64,000 bases of DNA from Acidimicrobiales bacterium (GCA_016716005.1 JADJXE010000001.1:1005001-1069000), one strand, 5' to 3'; counted from the first letter of the stretch, positions 10,378 to 19,760 are shown. The notes: a model not told the origin generated them from the letters alone. Made by a program: numbers and translations.

Positions 10378-11784
10378 TCAGAACAGGTCGAGCACGCGCA
10401 CCAGGTAGTACGTGGCCGGCAGCACGAACAGGAGGGTGTCGAAGCGGTCGAGGAGGCCGCCGTGCCCGGGGAGGATCCCCCCCATGTCCTTGATGCCCAG
10501 GTTGCGCTTGAGCATCGACTCGCACAGGTCGCCGAGCGGGGCGGCCACGGCCACCACCACGCCGAGCAGCAGCGCGTCGCCGAAGGAGTTCCACGGGGTG
10601 ATCCGCCCGACGATCACCACGCAGGCCAGCACCGCGAGCACCATGCCCCCGATCAGGCCCTCGTAGGTCTTGCCCGGGCTGACGTCCGGGGCGAGCTGGC
10701 TGCGCCCGGCGCTGCGCCCGACGAAGAAGCCACCCACGTCGTAGGCGACGGCCCCGATCACGGCGCCCAGCAGCATCCCGATGCCGTTCGGGAACTTGAG
10801 CAGGAGCGCCGCGAACGACCCGAGCACGCCGACGTAGAGCACCCCGAGCAGGGTGATCGCCAGGTTGGGGATCGGAAGGTCCATGGTGTCGGCCACCAGG
10901 TACCACAGGAGGCCGAAGACAACCGTGAGGAACAGCACGAGCGGGTACGCCGACTCGCCCCGCCAGAACGAGGCCAGCCCGAGGGCGCCGACAGCCACCA
11001 GCCCGAGCAGGGTGGCCGGCTGGTACTCGGCCTTGCGGAGGGCGCCGAACAGCTCGGCCGCGGCCAGCACCAGGATCGGCGTGACCAGGATCATGGCGGC
11101 GCCGGGCCCGATGTAGAAGAGCACCAGCGCCACGGCCGCCAGGCCGACCGCCGTGCCCACGGCGAGCGGCAGGTTGCGGCCCATGTCGCCGGTGGCGGGG
11201 GCGTGGCCGGCCTCGGCGGGGGCCGCCACGGCGCGGCTGCGGATCGGCGTCACCACCGTGTCGGGCTCGACGTCGTCGAACGAGAACAGCTCGGCCTCGC
11301 CGGGCCGGTCGGGATCGAGGGCGCCGAGCCGTGTGGTCTCGTCGGCGAGCAGGGAACCGTCCTCGTAGTCGGGCTCCTCCCAGTCGGAGGGCTGGTCGCG
11401 CCAACGGGGCGCCTGCGCGAACGACGACCAGGCATCGAGGTCGTCGCCGCCCTCGGCGCCGCCCTCGTCGGAGCCCTCGGCCAGGATGCGGGGCACCTCG
11501 CCGGTGGCCGGCTCGGTCCAGTGGGGCAGGTTCGGCGCCGCGCCCGCCGGCTGCGGGCGCCCGAGCGAGGCCGGGTCGGCCGACTCCGGCAACGGGAACC
11601 GCAACGGCGGGCGGGGCCCCGCCGGTGCCGGCGGCCGGTCACCGAACCGGGGCGCGTCGGCAGGGCGCCGGGACGCCAGATCACCGCGCTCGACCGCCTC
11701 CGCCGCCTCCTCGGCGCCGATGATCCGCACGCCTTCCGGCGTGCCCTCCTCGTCGGGAGGCTTGTAGCGGCTCTGGTCGTCCAC
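10378..11784 (-). CDS. cdsA: Phosphatidate cytidylyltransferase CdsA with long acidic N-terminus
   Basis: Makes CDP-diacylglycerol from phosphatidate and CTP for phospholipid synthesis. The C-terminal half is a multi-span membrane domain with the family signature SMLKRNLGIKDMGGILPGHG followed by GLLDRFD. The first 180 or so residues are an acidic, Pro-rich soluble extension with no recognised domain. Two GTG codons lie near the start. I chose the inner one (VDDQSRYKPPDEEG) because GAGGAG then sits 6 nt upstream; the outer GTG at 11790 would abut it. It lies between frr and dxr. Confidence 0.92.
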   Translation of the reverse strand: MDDQSRYKPPDEEGTPEGVRIIGAEEAAEAVERGDLASRRPADAPRFGDRPPAPAGPRPPLRFPLPESADPASLGRPQPAGAAPNLPHWTEPATGEVPRILAEGSDEGGAEGGDDLDAWSSFAQAPRWRDQPSDWEEPDYEDGSLLADETTRLGALDPDRPGEAELFSFDDVEPDTVVTPIRSRAVAAPAEAGHAPATGDMGRNLPLAVGTAVGLAAVALVLFYIGPGAAMILVTPILVLAAAELFGALRKAEYQPATLLGLVAVGALGLASFWRGESAYPLVLFLTVVFGLLWYLVADTMDLPIPNLAITLLGVLYVGVLGSFAALLLKFPNGIGMLLGAVIGAVAYDVGGFFVGRSAGRSQLAPDVSPGKTYEGLIGGMVLAVLACVVIVGRITPWNSFGDALLLGVVVAVAAPLGDLCESMLKRNLGIKDMGGILPGHGGLLDRFDTLLFVLPATYYLVRVLDLF

Positions 11785-11829
11785 GGACACCTCCTCGGTG
11801 GGCGCCTCCCGGCCGGCGGCCGGGCGCGC

Positions 11830-12387
11830 TCACACCTCGAGCAGCTCCTGTTCCTTGTGGTGCAGGGCCTTGTCGATCTCGTCCACGTGGTCGTGGGTGA
11901 TCTTCTCGAGCTCCTTCTCCGCCCGATCGAGCTCGTCGATCGAGATCTCGCTCTTCTTCTCGGCCGCCTCGAGCTCGTGGCGTGTCTGGCGCCGCACGTT
12001 GCGCACGGCCACCCGCCCCTCCTCGGCCATGTGCCGGGCCACCTTCACCAGCTGCTTGCGGCGCTCCGCCGTGAGCGGCGGGAACGTCAGACGGATCACG
12101 ACCCCGTCGTTCGACGGGTTGAGGCCGAGGTCGGAGTTGCGGATGGCCTTCTCGACGGCGCCGAGCGCGCCCTTGTCGTAGGGCTGGACCACCAGGGTGC
12201 GGGCCTCGGGCACGGAGAAGCCGGCCAGCTGGCGGAGCTCGACGTCGGAGCCGTAGTAGTCGACGTGGAGCTTCTCGACCAGCGCCGGGGCCGCGCGACC
12301 GGTGCGGAGGGTGGCGAACTCGGCGTGGGTGTGCTCGACGGCCTTCTTCATCTTGTCGATGGTCTCGAGCAGCGTCTCGTCGATCAT
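11830..12387 (-). CDS. frr: Ribosome recycling factor
   Basis: With EF-G, splits post-termination ribosomes. The 185-residue protein has the normal length and the family motifs LRTGRAAPALVEKL near the N-terminus and LTAERRKQLVKVARHMAE in the long helical domain. It lies downstream of pyrH, separated by about 54 bp, in the conserved rpsB-tsf-pyrH-frr order. Confidence 0.97.
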   Translation of the reverse strand: MIDETLLETIDKMKKAVEHTHAEFATLRTGRAAPALVEKLHVDYYGSDVELRQLAGFSVPEARTLVVQPYDKGALGAVEKAIRNSDLGLNPSNDGVVIRLTFPPLTAERRKQLVKVARHMAEEGRVAVRNVRRQTRHELEAAEKKSEISIDELDRAEKELEKITHDHVDEIDKALHHKEQELLEV

Positions 12388-12441
12388 GACGGATCCTGGG
12401 CTGTGGGAGGGCTGTGACGGTCGGCCGGATGGTGCCGCCGG

Positions 12442-13158
12442 TCAGGAGACCAGCGTACCGACCGCCTGGCCTTCGAGGACGGACCGCAGGTTCCCGGGCT
12501 GCAGCACGTCGAACACGACGATGGGGAGCTGGTTGTCCATGCAGAACGTGATGGCGGTGGAGTCCATCACCTTGAGGCCCCGATTCAGGACCTCGATGTA
12601 GCTGACCTGGTCGAACCGGACGGCGGCGGGGTCGGCCTTGGGGTCGGCGCTGTACACGCCGTCCACCCCCGAGTGCGTCCCCTTCAGGATCGCCTCGGCA
12701 CCCACCTCGGCGGCACGGAGCGCCGCGGCGGTGTCGGTGGTGAAGAACGGGTTGCCGGTGCCCCCGGCGAAGATCACCACCCGGCCCTTCTCCAGGTGCC
12801 GGATGGCGCGCCGGCGGATGTAGGGCTCGGCGATGCGCTCCATCTCGATGGCGGTCTGGACCCGGGTCGGGAGCCCGAGGCGCTCCATGGCGTCCTGGAG
12901 GGCGAGGGCGTTGATGACCGTGGCCAGCATGCCCATGTAGTCGGACTGGGCCGGGTCCATCCCGACGCCGGCGCCGCGCATGCCTCGCCAGATGTTGCCG
13001 CCACCGACGACGACCGCGATGTCCACCCCGAGCTCCAGCCGGGCGTCGACCAGCTCGGACGCGATCTGCTCGATGACGGCGGCATCGAGGCCCGATCTGC
13101 CGTGCTCGGCGAGGGCTTCGCCGGACAGCTTCAGGACGACCCGGCGCCAGCGCGGCAC
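12442..13158 (-). CDS. pyrH: UMP kinase
   Basis: Phosphorylates UMP to UDP in pyrimidine nucleotide synthesis. The 238-residue protein of the amino acid kinase fold shows VVLKLSGEALAEHG at the N-terminus, VVGGGNIWRG and IFAGGTGNPFFTTDTAAALR. The start is a GTG two bases after the tsf stop, so it is likely coupled to tsf. Confidence 0.95.
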   Translation of the reverse strand: MPRWRRVVLKLSGEALAEHGRSGLDAAVIEQIASELVDARLELGVDIAVVVGGGNIWRGMRGAGVGMDPAQSDYMGMLATVINALALQDAMERLGLPTRVQTAIEMERIAEPYIRRRAIRHLEKGRVVIFAGGTGNPFFTTDTAAALRAAEVGAEAILKGTHSGVDGVYSADPKADPAAVRFDQVSYIEVLNRGLKVMDSTAITFCMDNQLPIVVFDVLQPGNLRSVLEGQAVGTLVS

Positions 13159-13160
13159 CG

Positions 13161-13955
13161 TCAGCCGCCCACCACCACTTGCGCGAACCGCACGATGCGG
13201 GCATCGCCCAGGTACTGCTGCACGCTCTGCTTCTCGTCGCGCACGTAGGGCTGCTCGAGGAGGCAGATCCCCTTGTAGAAGCCGTTGAGCCGCCCCTCGA
13301 CGATCTTGGGGACGGCCTGCTCGGGCTTGCCCTCGTTGCGAGTGATGTTCTCGAGGGTCTCGCGCTCGGCCGCGACCACGTCGGCCGGCACCTCGTCGCG
13401 CGACAGGTACTCGGGCCTCGCGAACGCGATGTGGACGGCCACCTCGTGGGCCTGCTCGACGGTGCCGCCGGCCAGCTCGACCAGCACCGCGTTCACGCCC
13501 CGGTCGTTCTGGACGTGGACGTAGCTGTCGATGACGTCGCCGGGCGCAGCCTCGAAGCGCACGACTCGCCCGAGCTGGATGTTCTCCTTCAGGCCGACCT
13601 TGAGCGAGTCGATGGCGTCGGCCCGCTCGGCCGCGGCCTCCTCGCCCCCGGCCGCGACCAGCTCGCCCAGCTCGGCGACCAGGTCGCGGAACGCGTCGGC
13701 CTTGGCCACGAAGTCGGTCTCGCAGCGCAGCTCGACGATGGCAGCGGCACTGCCGGCGACGCCCACGGCCACCGCGCCCTGCTCGGAGGCCCGGTCGGCG
13801 CGCTTCTCGCTCTGGGCCAGGCCCTTCTCGCGCAGCCACCTCTTGGCCGACTCGAAGTCGCCCTCGTTCTCCTGCAGCGCCTTCTTGGCGTCCATCATCC
13901 CGGCGCCGGTCGCCTGACGCAGGGCCTGGACGTCCTTGGCGGTGAACTCGGCCAT
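13161..13955 (-). CDS. tsf: Elongation factor Ts
   Basis: Nucleotide exchange factor for EF-Tu. The 264-residue protein begins MAEFTAKDVQALRQATGAGM, the diagnostic N-terminal UBA-like domain. It contains ELRCETDFVAK in the core domain that contacts EF-Tu. It starts 5 bp after the rpsB stop and ends next to pyrH. Confidence 0.97.
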   Translation of the reverse strand: MAEFTAKDVQALRQATGAGMMDAKKALQENEGDFESAKRWLREKGLAQSEKRADRASEQGAVAVGVAGSAAAIVELRCETDFVAKADAFRDLVAELGELVAAGGEEAAAERADAIDSLKVGLKENIQLGRVVRFEAAPGDVIDSYVHVQNDRGVNAVLVELAGGTVEQAHEVAVHIAFARPEYLSRDEVPADVVAAERETLENITRNEGKPEQAVPKIVEGRLNGFYKGICLLEQPYVRDEKQSVQQYLGDARIVRFAQVVVGG

Positions 13956-13960
13956 CGCGG

Positions 13961-14878
13961 CTACTCCTCGGTGGTCTCGGGGGGAAGGGGCGCCGTCTCC
14001 TCGGCAGCGGCCGGCGACGCACCCTCCTGCACGGCGTCGGGGGCCTCGAGGGCAGCGGCGACGCGAGCCTCCCGAGCCGCCGCCTCCTGCGCCGCGACCC
14101 GACGGGCGGCAGCCTGCTCGGCGGCGATGCGGGCCTCGTCGTCGGTGGTGCGCACGGCGGGGCCGGCGGCCGCGGCGGGGTTCCGGCGCGACGCGATGAA
14201 CCGGCCTTCGTCCACCGCGTCCGACATGACGCGACACATCAGCGTGCCGGAGCGGATCGCGTCGTCGTTGCCGGGGATGACGAACTGGATCACGTCGGGG
14301 TCGCAGTTGGTGTCGACCACGGCGACGATCGGCAGGCCGAGCTTGTTGGCCTCGGTGACGGCGATGTGCTCCTTCTTGGTGTCGAGGATGAACACCGCGT
14401 CGGGGAGCTTCGTCATGGTGCGGAGGCCGCCCAGGTTGCGCTGCAGCTTCTCGAGCTCGCGCGAGAGGATCAGCGCCTCCTTCTTCGGCATGGCGTCGAA
14501 CTCGCCCACCGCCCGCATGCGCTCGTACTCGGCCATCTTGTTCACGCGGCCGGAGATGGTGGCGAAGTTGGTGAGCATGCCGCCCAGCCACCGCTCGTTG
14601 ATGTAGGGCATGCCGCAGAGGTCGGCGTAGGTGCGGATCGGATCCTGGGCCTGCTTCTTGGTGCCGATGAACAGGATCGTGCCGCCGTCGGCCACGAGAT
14701 CCCGCACGAAGGTGTAGGCGGTCTCGATGCGCTGCAGCGTCTGCTGCAGGTCGATGATGTAGATCCCGTTGCGCTCCCCGAAGATGAACCGCTTCATCTT
14801 GGGGTTCCAGCGGCGGGTCTGGTGACCGAAGTGGACCCCGGCCTCCAGCAGCTGCCTCATGGTGACGACTGGCGCCAT
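13961..14878 (-). CDS. rpsB: 30S ribosomal protein S2
   Basis: Small-subunit ribosomal protein. The 305-residue protein carries the S2 signatures LLEAGVHFGHQTRRWNPKM and IAVVDTNCDPDVIQFVIPGN. A C-terminal Ala/Glu-rich tail of about 75 residues exceeds the usual length and is low complexity. It is the first gene of the rpsB-tsf-pyrH-frr operon. A leader of about 110 bp separates it from a candidate -10 box. Confidence 0.97.
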   Translation of the reverse strand: MAPVVTMRQLLEAGVHFGHQTRRWNPKMKRFIFGERNGIYIIDLQQTLQRIETAYTFVRDLVADGGTILFIGTKKQAQDPIRTYADLCGMPYINERWLGGMLTNFATISGRVNKMAEYERMRAVGEFDAMPKKEALILSRELEKLQRNLGGLRTMTKLPDAVFILDTKKEHIAVTEANKLGLPIVAVVDTNCDPDVIQFVIPGNDDAIRSGTLMCRVMSDAVDEGRFIASRRNPAAAAGPAVRTTDDEARIAAEQAAARRVAAQEAAAREARVAAALEAPDAVQEGASPAAAEETAPLPPETTEE

Positions 14879-14986
14879 GCGAGCTCCTCCCCATCGGTTG
14901 GTCGACCCGCGCGCCGCGCCCTGCTGGGCGACCGTGGGAGGCGAGCGGGTTGATCGGGCGAACCGGCGGACGCCGGGCCGTCGGGC

Positions 14987-14992
14987 AGTGTA
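14987..14992 (-). promoter_or_regulatory. Candidate -10 box for rpsB-tsf operon
   Basis: The minus strand reads TACACT about 108 nt before the rpsB start. No clear -35 was seen. The position suits the promoter of a ribosomal-protein operon with an autoregulatory leader, but that is inference. Confidence 0.3.
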
Positions 14993-15010
14993 GCCGAGCC
15001 GAGGGCAGGC

Positions 15011-16762
15011 TCAGCGGGCGGGCCGGGGTGGGGTGGGGACCGGCGCGAGGAGCCCGGTGGCGCCCCCGAGCCCGAGGGCCAGGGCGGCCTCGGCCTCCGA
15101 GACGAGGTCGGGCACGGCCACGTCGGCGAGGGCCTGCCCGAGGGTGCGACACGAGGGAGCCGCACCGGTGACGGCCAGGGCGACCTCTCGAGTCGCGGCC
15201 GGGGAGCCCGGCAGCTCGTCGTGGGCGTGGAGGCCGACCAGCGACACGGTGGCGTTCGCGGCTCCGTCGAGCCGGGTGGATCCCGCCGGCACCACCAGGT
15301 CTCCCCGGGCCGCGATCGACACGGTCCTGACCCCGGCCGGCGCCGGCCGCCCCGCGAGGTCGCGTACGACGGCCGAGACCTCGGACAGCTGGGCCAGGGA
15401 GGTGCCCTCGCGGTGCAGGTTCATGTCGGGATGGCGCTCGGCCCCCTCGAGCACCGCCCGCCCTCCCCACGTGCCGTCGACCAGCTGCACGCCGGTGGCC
15501 AGCGGCGCGCCGGCGTGCGGGGTGCCGAGCGTGACGAAGGTGGCCACGTCCGGGTAGCGGGGGTCACCGGGCGTGACCTGATCGAGGGCGAGCCTCGCCA
15601 CGAGCCCGCCCTGCGAGTGCGCCACCACGTCGACCGCCACACCCGGCGCGGCGCGGCGCACGTCGACCAGCAGCTCGACCAGCCGCGAGGCGGCCAGCCC
15701 GAGGTCGCCCTCGGTGTCGGCCGGCGTGTAGGGCGACGAGGGAACCGAGCCCAGGCCGTCGGTCGGGTCGGGCACGCGGCCGCCTCGGTAGGAGAACTGC
15801 ACGACGTCGGTCGCCGCGTACCCGAGCGCGGCGGTGTCGAGCCGCGTGATCGACGCGCCCGGGCCGCTGCTCGACGAGCCCAGCCCGCCCACCAGGATCA
15901 GGATGCGCCGCTCCCGGAGGCGGGGCGTGGCCGCCGACACGGGCGTGCACGTGGCCCGGGCCCGCAGCCACGCCAGGCCGGCGGCCGCGAGACGGGCCAG
16001 GCGCACCTGGGGTGCCGCACCCAGCGCCAGGCGGGACAGCAGCAGCAGACGGAGCCGGGCGGTGTCGAGGAGGGTCGAGGCGGAGGCCACGATCGTGCCC
16101 GCCGCGCCGGTGGCGCCCGCGGCCACGCCCGCGACGGTGCGCGCCGCCGCTCCGCCGGCGCCCCGGACCCACGCCACCCCGGCGCGCAGCGCTCCCAGCG
16201 CCGATCCCCCTTCCTCGGCCACGAGCAGGCGGAGGGCGCGCACGTCACCCACCGGGTCGGCCTGGGCACGCTCGGGCACGGGCACGAGCCAGACCCGGAC
16301 CGTGCCCGCGATGAGGCTCATCGGGTCGAGGTAGGTCTCGCCCAGCCGAGCCCCGAAGTGGACGGACGCGCCTGCGGTGCCGACCCGCTGGCCCGCGGCC
16401 ACCCGCTGGCCCTGCACCACGACGACACCGGCGAGGAAGGCGTAGGTCGTGCGGATGCCGTCGGCGTGCAGCACCACCACGTGCAGAGCGCCGGCCACCT
16501 CGCCGGCGAACACGATGTCGCCGTCGGCCGCGGCCACGACCGCCTCGCCCGGCGTGGTGGCGAAGTCGACACCCCGGTTGCCGGGAGCCCACGGGAGCGC
16601 CGGCGGCCGGAACGGATCGATCACGGGGCCGGGGACGGGCGGCCGGTACGGCTCGGCCGCGGCCGCGGATGCCGAGTGCGCCAGCACGGGCACGACGAGC
16701 GCCAGCGCGCACAGCAGCGCACCGGCGTGGCGGGCGGGGGCCCGGAGCGACGCCACGGGCAT
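15011..16762 (-). CDS. Secreted degenerate LytM (M23-like) domain fused to alpha/beta hydrolase
   Basis: A 583-residue protein with a signal peptide (residues 1-35, AHSASAAAAE at the cleavage region). Residues 45-160 match the LytM/M23 protein found between whiG and rpsB in other actinomycetes: GNRGVDFATTPG, GIRTTYAFL, VHFGARLGETYLDPMSL. The first zinc ligand, His in the usual GHRGVD, is Asn62 here, while Asp66 and the late His are kept, so metallopeptidase activity is doubtful. An Ala-rich region follows. From about residue 285 is an alpha/beta hydrolase of the lipase/PGAP1 type, with ILILVGGLGSSSSG and the nucleophile elbow VAHSQGGLVARLAL. Likely an exported cell-envelope protein. The hydrolase substrate is unknown. 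Confidence 0.8.
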   Translation of the reverse strand: MPVASLRAPARHAGALLCALALVVPVLAHSASAAAAEPYRPPVPGPVIDPFRPPALPWAPGNRGVDFATTPGEAVVAAADGDIVFAGEVAGALHVVVLHADGIRTTYAFLAGVVVVQGQRVAAGQRVGTAGASVHFGARLGETYLDPMSLIAGTVRVWLVPVPERAQADPVGDVRALRLLVAEEGGSALGALRAGVAWVRGAGGAAARTVAGVAAGATGAAGTIVASASTLLDTARLRLLLLSRLALGAAPQVRLARLAAAGLAWLRARATCTPVSAATPRLRERRILILVGGLGSSSSGPGASITRLDTAALGYAATDVVQFSYRGGRVPDPTDGLGSVPSSPYTPADTEGDLGLAASRLVELLVDVRRAAPGVAVDVVAHSQGGLVARLALDQVTPGDPRYPDVATFVTLGTPHAGAPLATGVQLVDGTWGGRAVLEGAERHPDMNLHREGTSLAQLSEVSAVVRDLAGRPAPAGVRTVSIAARGDLVVPAGSTRLDGAANATVSLVGLHAHDELPGSPAATREVALAVTGAAPSCRTLGQALADVAVPDLVSEAEAALALGLGGATGLLAPVPTPPRPAR

Positions 16763-16863
16763 GGCACACCCCCTCGGGACGAGGACACGAGGGGGAAGGG
16801 AGGCCCGCGGGCCGGTGGCGCCGGCGGGACCGCTCGCCCGACAGCGGGGTCGGGGCGGCGCGC

Positions 16864-16885
16864 CCCGGGCTCAGGACAGCCCGGG
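16864..16885. terminator. Hairpin downstream of the sigma factor gene
   Basis: A perfect 8-bp inverted repeat (CCCGGGCT/AGCCCGGG) with a 6-nt loop, about 50 bp after the sigma factor stop and about 100 bp before the LytM-fusion start. No U-tract follows, as is usual for GC-rich actinomycetes. A candidate terminator or attenuator. Confidence 0.4.
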
Positions 16886-16935
16886 CGCGACGGTGGAGGC
16901 GGGAGCGGGCGAGGCCGGCGAGGGCCGGCGGACGA

Positions 16936-17718
16936 TCAGGCGGGTTCGCGCTCGGCCGCGGCGAGCCGGGCCCGCAGGTGGAGCACGGCCTTGGTGTGGA
17001 TCTGGCAGATGCGGCTCTCGGTGACCCCGAGGATCTCGCCGATCTCGGCCAGCGTGAGGCCCTCGTAGTAGTAGAGCATGAGCACGATCTTCTCCCGCTC
17101 CGGCAGGCGGTTGATCGCCTCGGTGAGCAGGTGGCGTGTCTCCTCGACCTCGTAGAGGGTGACCGGCCCGTCGCTGCGGTCGGCGACGGTGTCACCGAGC
17201 GTGGCCACGTCGGCCCGATCGCCCCCCACCGACAGCACCTCGTCCAGGGCGACGAGCCCGACGAGCGAGATCTGGCTGAGGGTCGACTGCAGCTGATCCT
17301 CGGTGAGGTCGAGCTCGGCGGCCAGCTCCTCGTCGGTGGGCGCCCGGCGCAGCCGGTTCTCGAGCTTCACGTAGGCGTTCTCGAGGGCCCGGGCCTTCGC
17401 CCGCACCGAGCGCGGCACCCAGTCGATCGAGCGCAGCTCATCGAGGATGGAGCCTTTGATGCGGGCGATGGCGTACGTCTCGAACTTGAAGCCCCGGTCG
17501 GGGTCGTACTTGTCGATGGCGTCGATCAGCCCGAAGATCCCGTAGCTGATCAGGTCGGCCTGCTCGACGCTGTGCGGCAGGCCCACCGCCACGCGGCCTG
17601 CGACGTACTTCACCAGGGGCGAGTAGTGGAGGATCAGCCGGTCACGCAGGTCGCGACGGGCTGTGCGCTTGTAGTCGGCCCACAGGCCATCGACGTCGGA
17701 GGCTTCGGATGCGTCCAC
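16936..17718 (-). CDS. whiG: RNA polymerase sigma factor, WhiG/FliA type
   Basis: A 260-residue alternative sigma factor with regions 2, 3 and 4. Region 2 contains ADLISYGIFGLIDAIDKYD and FETYAIARIKGSILDELR. Region 3 contains WVPRSVR, and the region 4 helix-turn-helix is LTLAEIGEILGVTESRICQI. This pattern is the WhiG/FliA (sigma-28) family. WhiG directs sporulation genes in Streptomyces and FliA directs motility genes elsewhere; the regulon here cannot be told from the window. The GTG start follows the xerC stop by 7 bp. The symbol rests on family and position and should be treated as provisional. Confidence 0.9.
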   Translation of the reverse strand: MDASEASDVDGLWADYKRTARRDLRDRLILHYSPLVKYVAGRVAVGLPHSVEQADLISYGIFGLIDAIDKYDPDRGFKFETYAIARIKGSILDELRSIDWVPRSVRAKARALENAYVKLENRLRRAPTDEELAAELDLTEDQLQSTLSQISLVGLVALDEVLSVGGDRADVATLGDTVADRSDGPVTLYEVEETRHLLTEAINRLPEREKIVLMLYYYEGLTLAEIGEILGVTESRICQIHTKAVLHLRARLAAAEREPA

Positions 17719-17725
17719 TGCAGAC

Positions 17726-18607
17726 CTAGGCGCGCGGATGGCTCGCGTCGTAGACGTTCCGGAGCCGCTCCTTGCTGACGTGAGTGTACAGCTGGGTGGT
17801 CGCCAGGTCCCGGTGTCCGAGGAGCTCCTGGACGGCGCGGAGATCGGCACCGTGGTCGAGGAGGTGGGTCGCGAAGGTGTGGCGAAGCGCGTGGGGATGG
17901 GTGGGCACCGGCGATCGGTGGTCGAGGATGCGCCGCACGTCCCGGGGCCCGAGCCGTCGGCCCCGCCGGTTGAGGAACACCGCGTCGGCGGGGCTCCCCG
18001 GCCCGGCCAGCCGCGACCAGCCGCGCTCGAGCCACCCCGCGAGGGCCTCGGCGGCCGGCACGCCCAGGGGGACCTGTCGCTGACGGCCGCCCTTGCCCCA
18101 CACCGTGAGGAGCCGACGGGCCAGGTCGACGTCGTCGGGCCGCAGCCCGCAGAGCTCGGCGACCCGCAGACCGCAGCCGTAGAGCAGCTCGAGGACGGCG
18201 TCGTCGCGGAGGCGGACCGCCTCGTCGTCGCCGTCGACGGCGGCCGGCGGGTCGTCGAGGAGCACCCGGATCTCCTCCTCGCGCAGCACCCGGGGCAGAC
18301 GGGCCTCGCCCCGCGGCGCGCTGAGACCGATGCTCGGGTCGTTCGCCAGCACCGCCGTGTGACGCAGCCAGCTGAAGTACCGCCGCAGGGACGACGCCTT
18401 GCGGGCGATGGACCGCCGGGCGTACCGCCTGGTGGCGAGGTAGGCGAGGTAGCGCCGCAGCACCAGTCGGTCGACGGCCTCCGGCCCGGCGAGCCCGGCC
18501 CGCTCGGCCCACGCCACGAACCCGGCGAGGTCTCGGCGGTAGGCGTCGACGGTGGCCGGGGCGACCGACGTGAGCGACCGGGCGAAGTCGTCCTGGTGCC
18601 AACCCAC
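17726..18607 (-). CDS. xerC: Tyrosine recombinase XerC
   Basis: A 293-residue tyrosine recombinase, the size of XerC/XerD, which resolve chromosome dimers at dif. An N-terminal SAM-like core-binding domain runs to about residue 100. The catalytic domain shows GCGLRVAELCGL (Arg), HALRHTFATHLLDHG (HxxR), GHRDLATTQLYTHV (His and the Tyr nucleophile) and a Lys hairpin GKGGRQRQVPL. It starts with a GTG 16 bp after dprA. It lies in a housekeeping block, so it is more likely the cellular recombinase than a mobile integrase. Confidence 0.92.
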   Translation of the reverse strand: MGWHQDDFARSLTSVAPATVDAYRRDLAGFVAWAERAGLAGPEAVDRLVLRRYLAYLATRRYARRSIARKASSLRRYFSWLRHTAVLANDPSIGLSAPRGEARLPRVLREEEIRVLLDDPPAAVDGDDEAVRLRDDAVLELLYGCGLRVAELCGLRPDDVDLARRLLTVWGKGGRQRQVPLGVPAAEALAGWLERGWSRLAGPGSPADAVFLNRRGRRLGPRDVRRILDHRSPVPTHPHALRHTFATHLLDHGADLRAVQELLGHRDLATTQLYTHVSKERLRNVYDASHPRA

Positions 18608-18623
18608 GCCAGCACGGTAGCCC

Positions 18624-19760
18624 TCACGGCCGCTCGACCCGCTGCCAGAAGGCGCCCAGGGCCGCCACCCAGCCATCGGCCTCGAGGCGCGAGAGCGCCG
18701 CGGCCGCCTCGCCCAGCGTGATCCGGCAGCGCTGCGCGACCTGCTCGAGGCTCGCCGCGCCGACCCCCAGGGCATCGAGCGCGCAGCGGTCGGGCGGGGA
18801 CGGCGCGGGCCGCCGGTCGGGCCGACGCCGCCGACCGCCGGGCACCAGCCCAAGGGCCACGAGGACGTCGTCGGCGTCGCGCGCCGGGTGGCAGCCGTCG
18901 ACCAGCAGCTGGTTGCACCCGGCCGAGGCCGGGCTGGTGACCGGCCCCGGCACGGCCAGCACCGGCCGATCGCGGGCCTGGGCGGCGTCGACCGTGTAGA
19001 GCGACCCACCGGCGGCATGCGACTCGACGACCACCACCACGTCGGCGAGGGCCGCCAGGATGCGGTTGCGGGCCGGGAAGCGCCACCCGTCGGCCGGTGC
19101 GCCCAGCGGCGCCTCCGACAGCAGCAGCCCCTCGGTCGCGACCTGCTCCCAGAGCCGGACATGACCCCGCGGGTAGGGCACGTCGATGCCCGTGCCCACC
19201 ACGGCCACGGGCGGCGCGCCGGCGGCGGCCAGCGCTCCCCGGTGCGCGGCGCCGTCGACGCCCGCCGCGAGCCCGGACAGCACCCGCACCCCGGCGCCCG
19301 CCAGGTCGCGCCCGAGCGCCGCCGCCACCTGACGGCCGTAGTAGGTGCACCGGCGGGTCCCGACGATGCACGCCCGGGGACCCTCGAGGGCGCTGACGGC
19401 GCCCCGGGCGCAGAGCACCAGCGGGGCCTCGGGATCGTCGGCCAGCGCCTCGGGGTAGCGGCCCCGGCCGCGGAGCAGGATCGCCGCCCCGACGCGCCCG
19501 TAGGGCCCGAGCACCTCGCCCACGTCGACCTCGCGGGCCGCCGCCCGCCAGCCCGCCGCCACCTCGTCGGGCGTCGCCGAGGACCCCGCGCAGGCGGCGC
19601 GCACCTCGGGCCGGGCCAGTGCCCGCCCGGCGACGACGTCGAACCAGGCCTCGGCCGGCGATCGACCGTCGGTGAGCGCGAGGAGGCGGGCCGGGCCCAT
19701 CCGAGGGAGCCCGAGGAGGGCGACCGCGAAGGCCTCCTGGGGCAGCTGCACGGCGCTCAT
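18624..19760 (-). CDS. dprA: DNA-processing protein DprA
   Basis: Loads RecA on incoming single-stranded DNA in natural transformation. The 378-residue protein has an N-terminal SAM-like region, then the Rossmann-like DprA core: IVGTRRCTYYGRQVA, VLSGLAAGVDGAAHRGAL and GSLYTVDAAQARDRPV. A C-terminal winged-helix domain follows. The start ATG overlaps the comM stop (ATGA). dprA and comM are often adjacent, and the comM partner here is disrupted. Confidence 0.94.
   Translation of the reverse strand: MSAVQLPQEAFAVALLGLPRMGPARLLALTDGRSPAEAWFDVVAGRALARPEVRAACAGSSATPDEVAAGWRAAAREVDVGEVLGPYGRVGAAILLRGRGRYPEALADDPEAPLVLCARGAVSALEGPRACIVGTRRCTYYGRQVAAALGRDLAGAGVRVLSGLAAGVDGAAHRGALAAAGAPPVAVVGTGIDVPYPRGHVRLWEQVATEGLLLSEAPLGAPADGWRFPARNRILAALADVVVVVESHAAGGSLYTVDAAQARDRPVLAVPGPVTSPASAGCNQLLVDGCHPARDADDVLVALGLVPGGRRRRPDRRPAPSPPDRCALDALGVGAASLEQVAQRCRITLGEAAAALSRLEADGWVAALGAFWQRVERP

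Noticed and set aside
9118..12417. 1099-codon plus-strand open frame
   Set aside because: Antisense to dxr, cdsA and frr; the minus-strand genes have clear motifs while this frame is Gly/Arg/His-rich with none.
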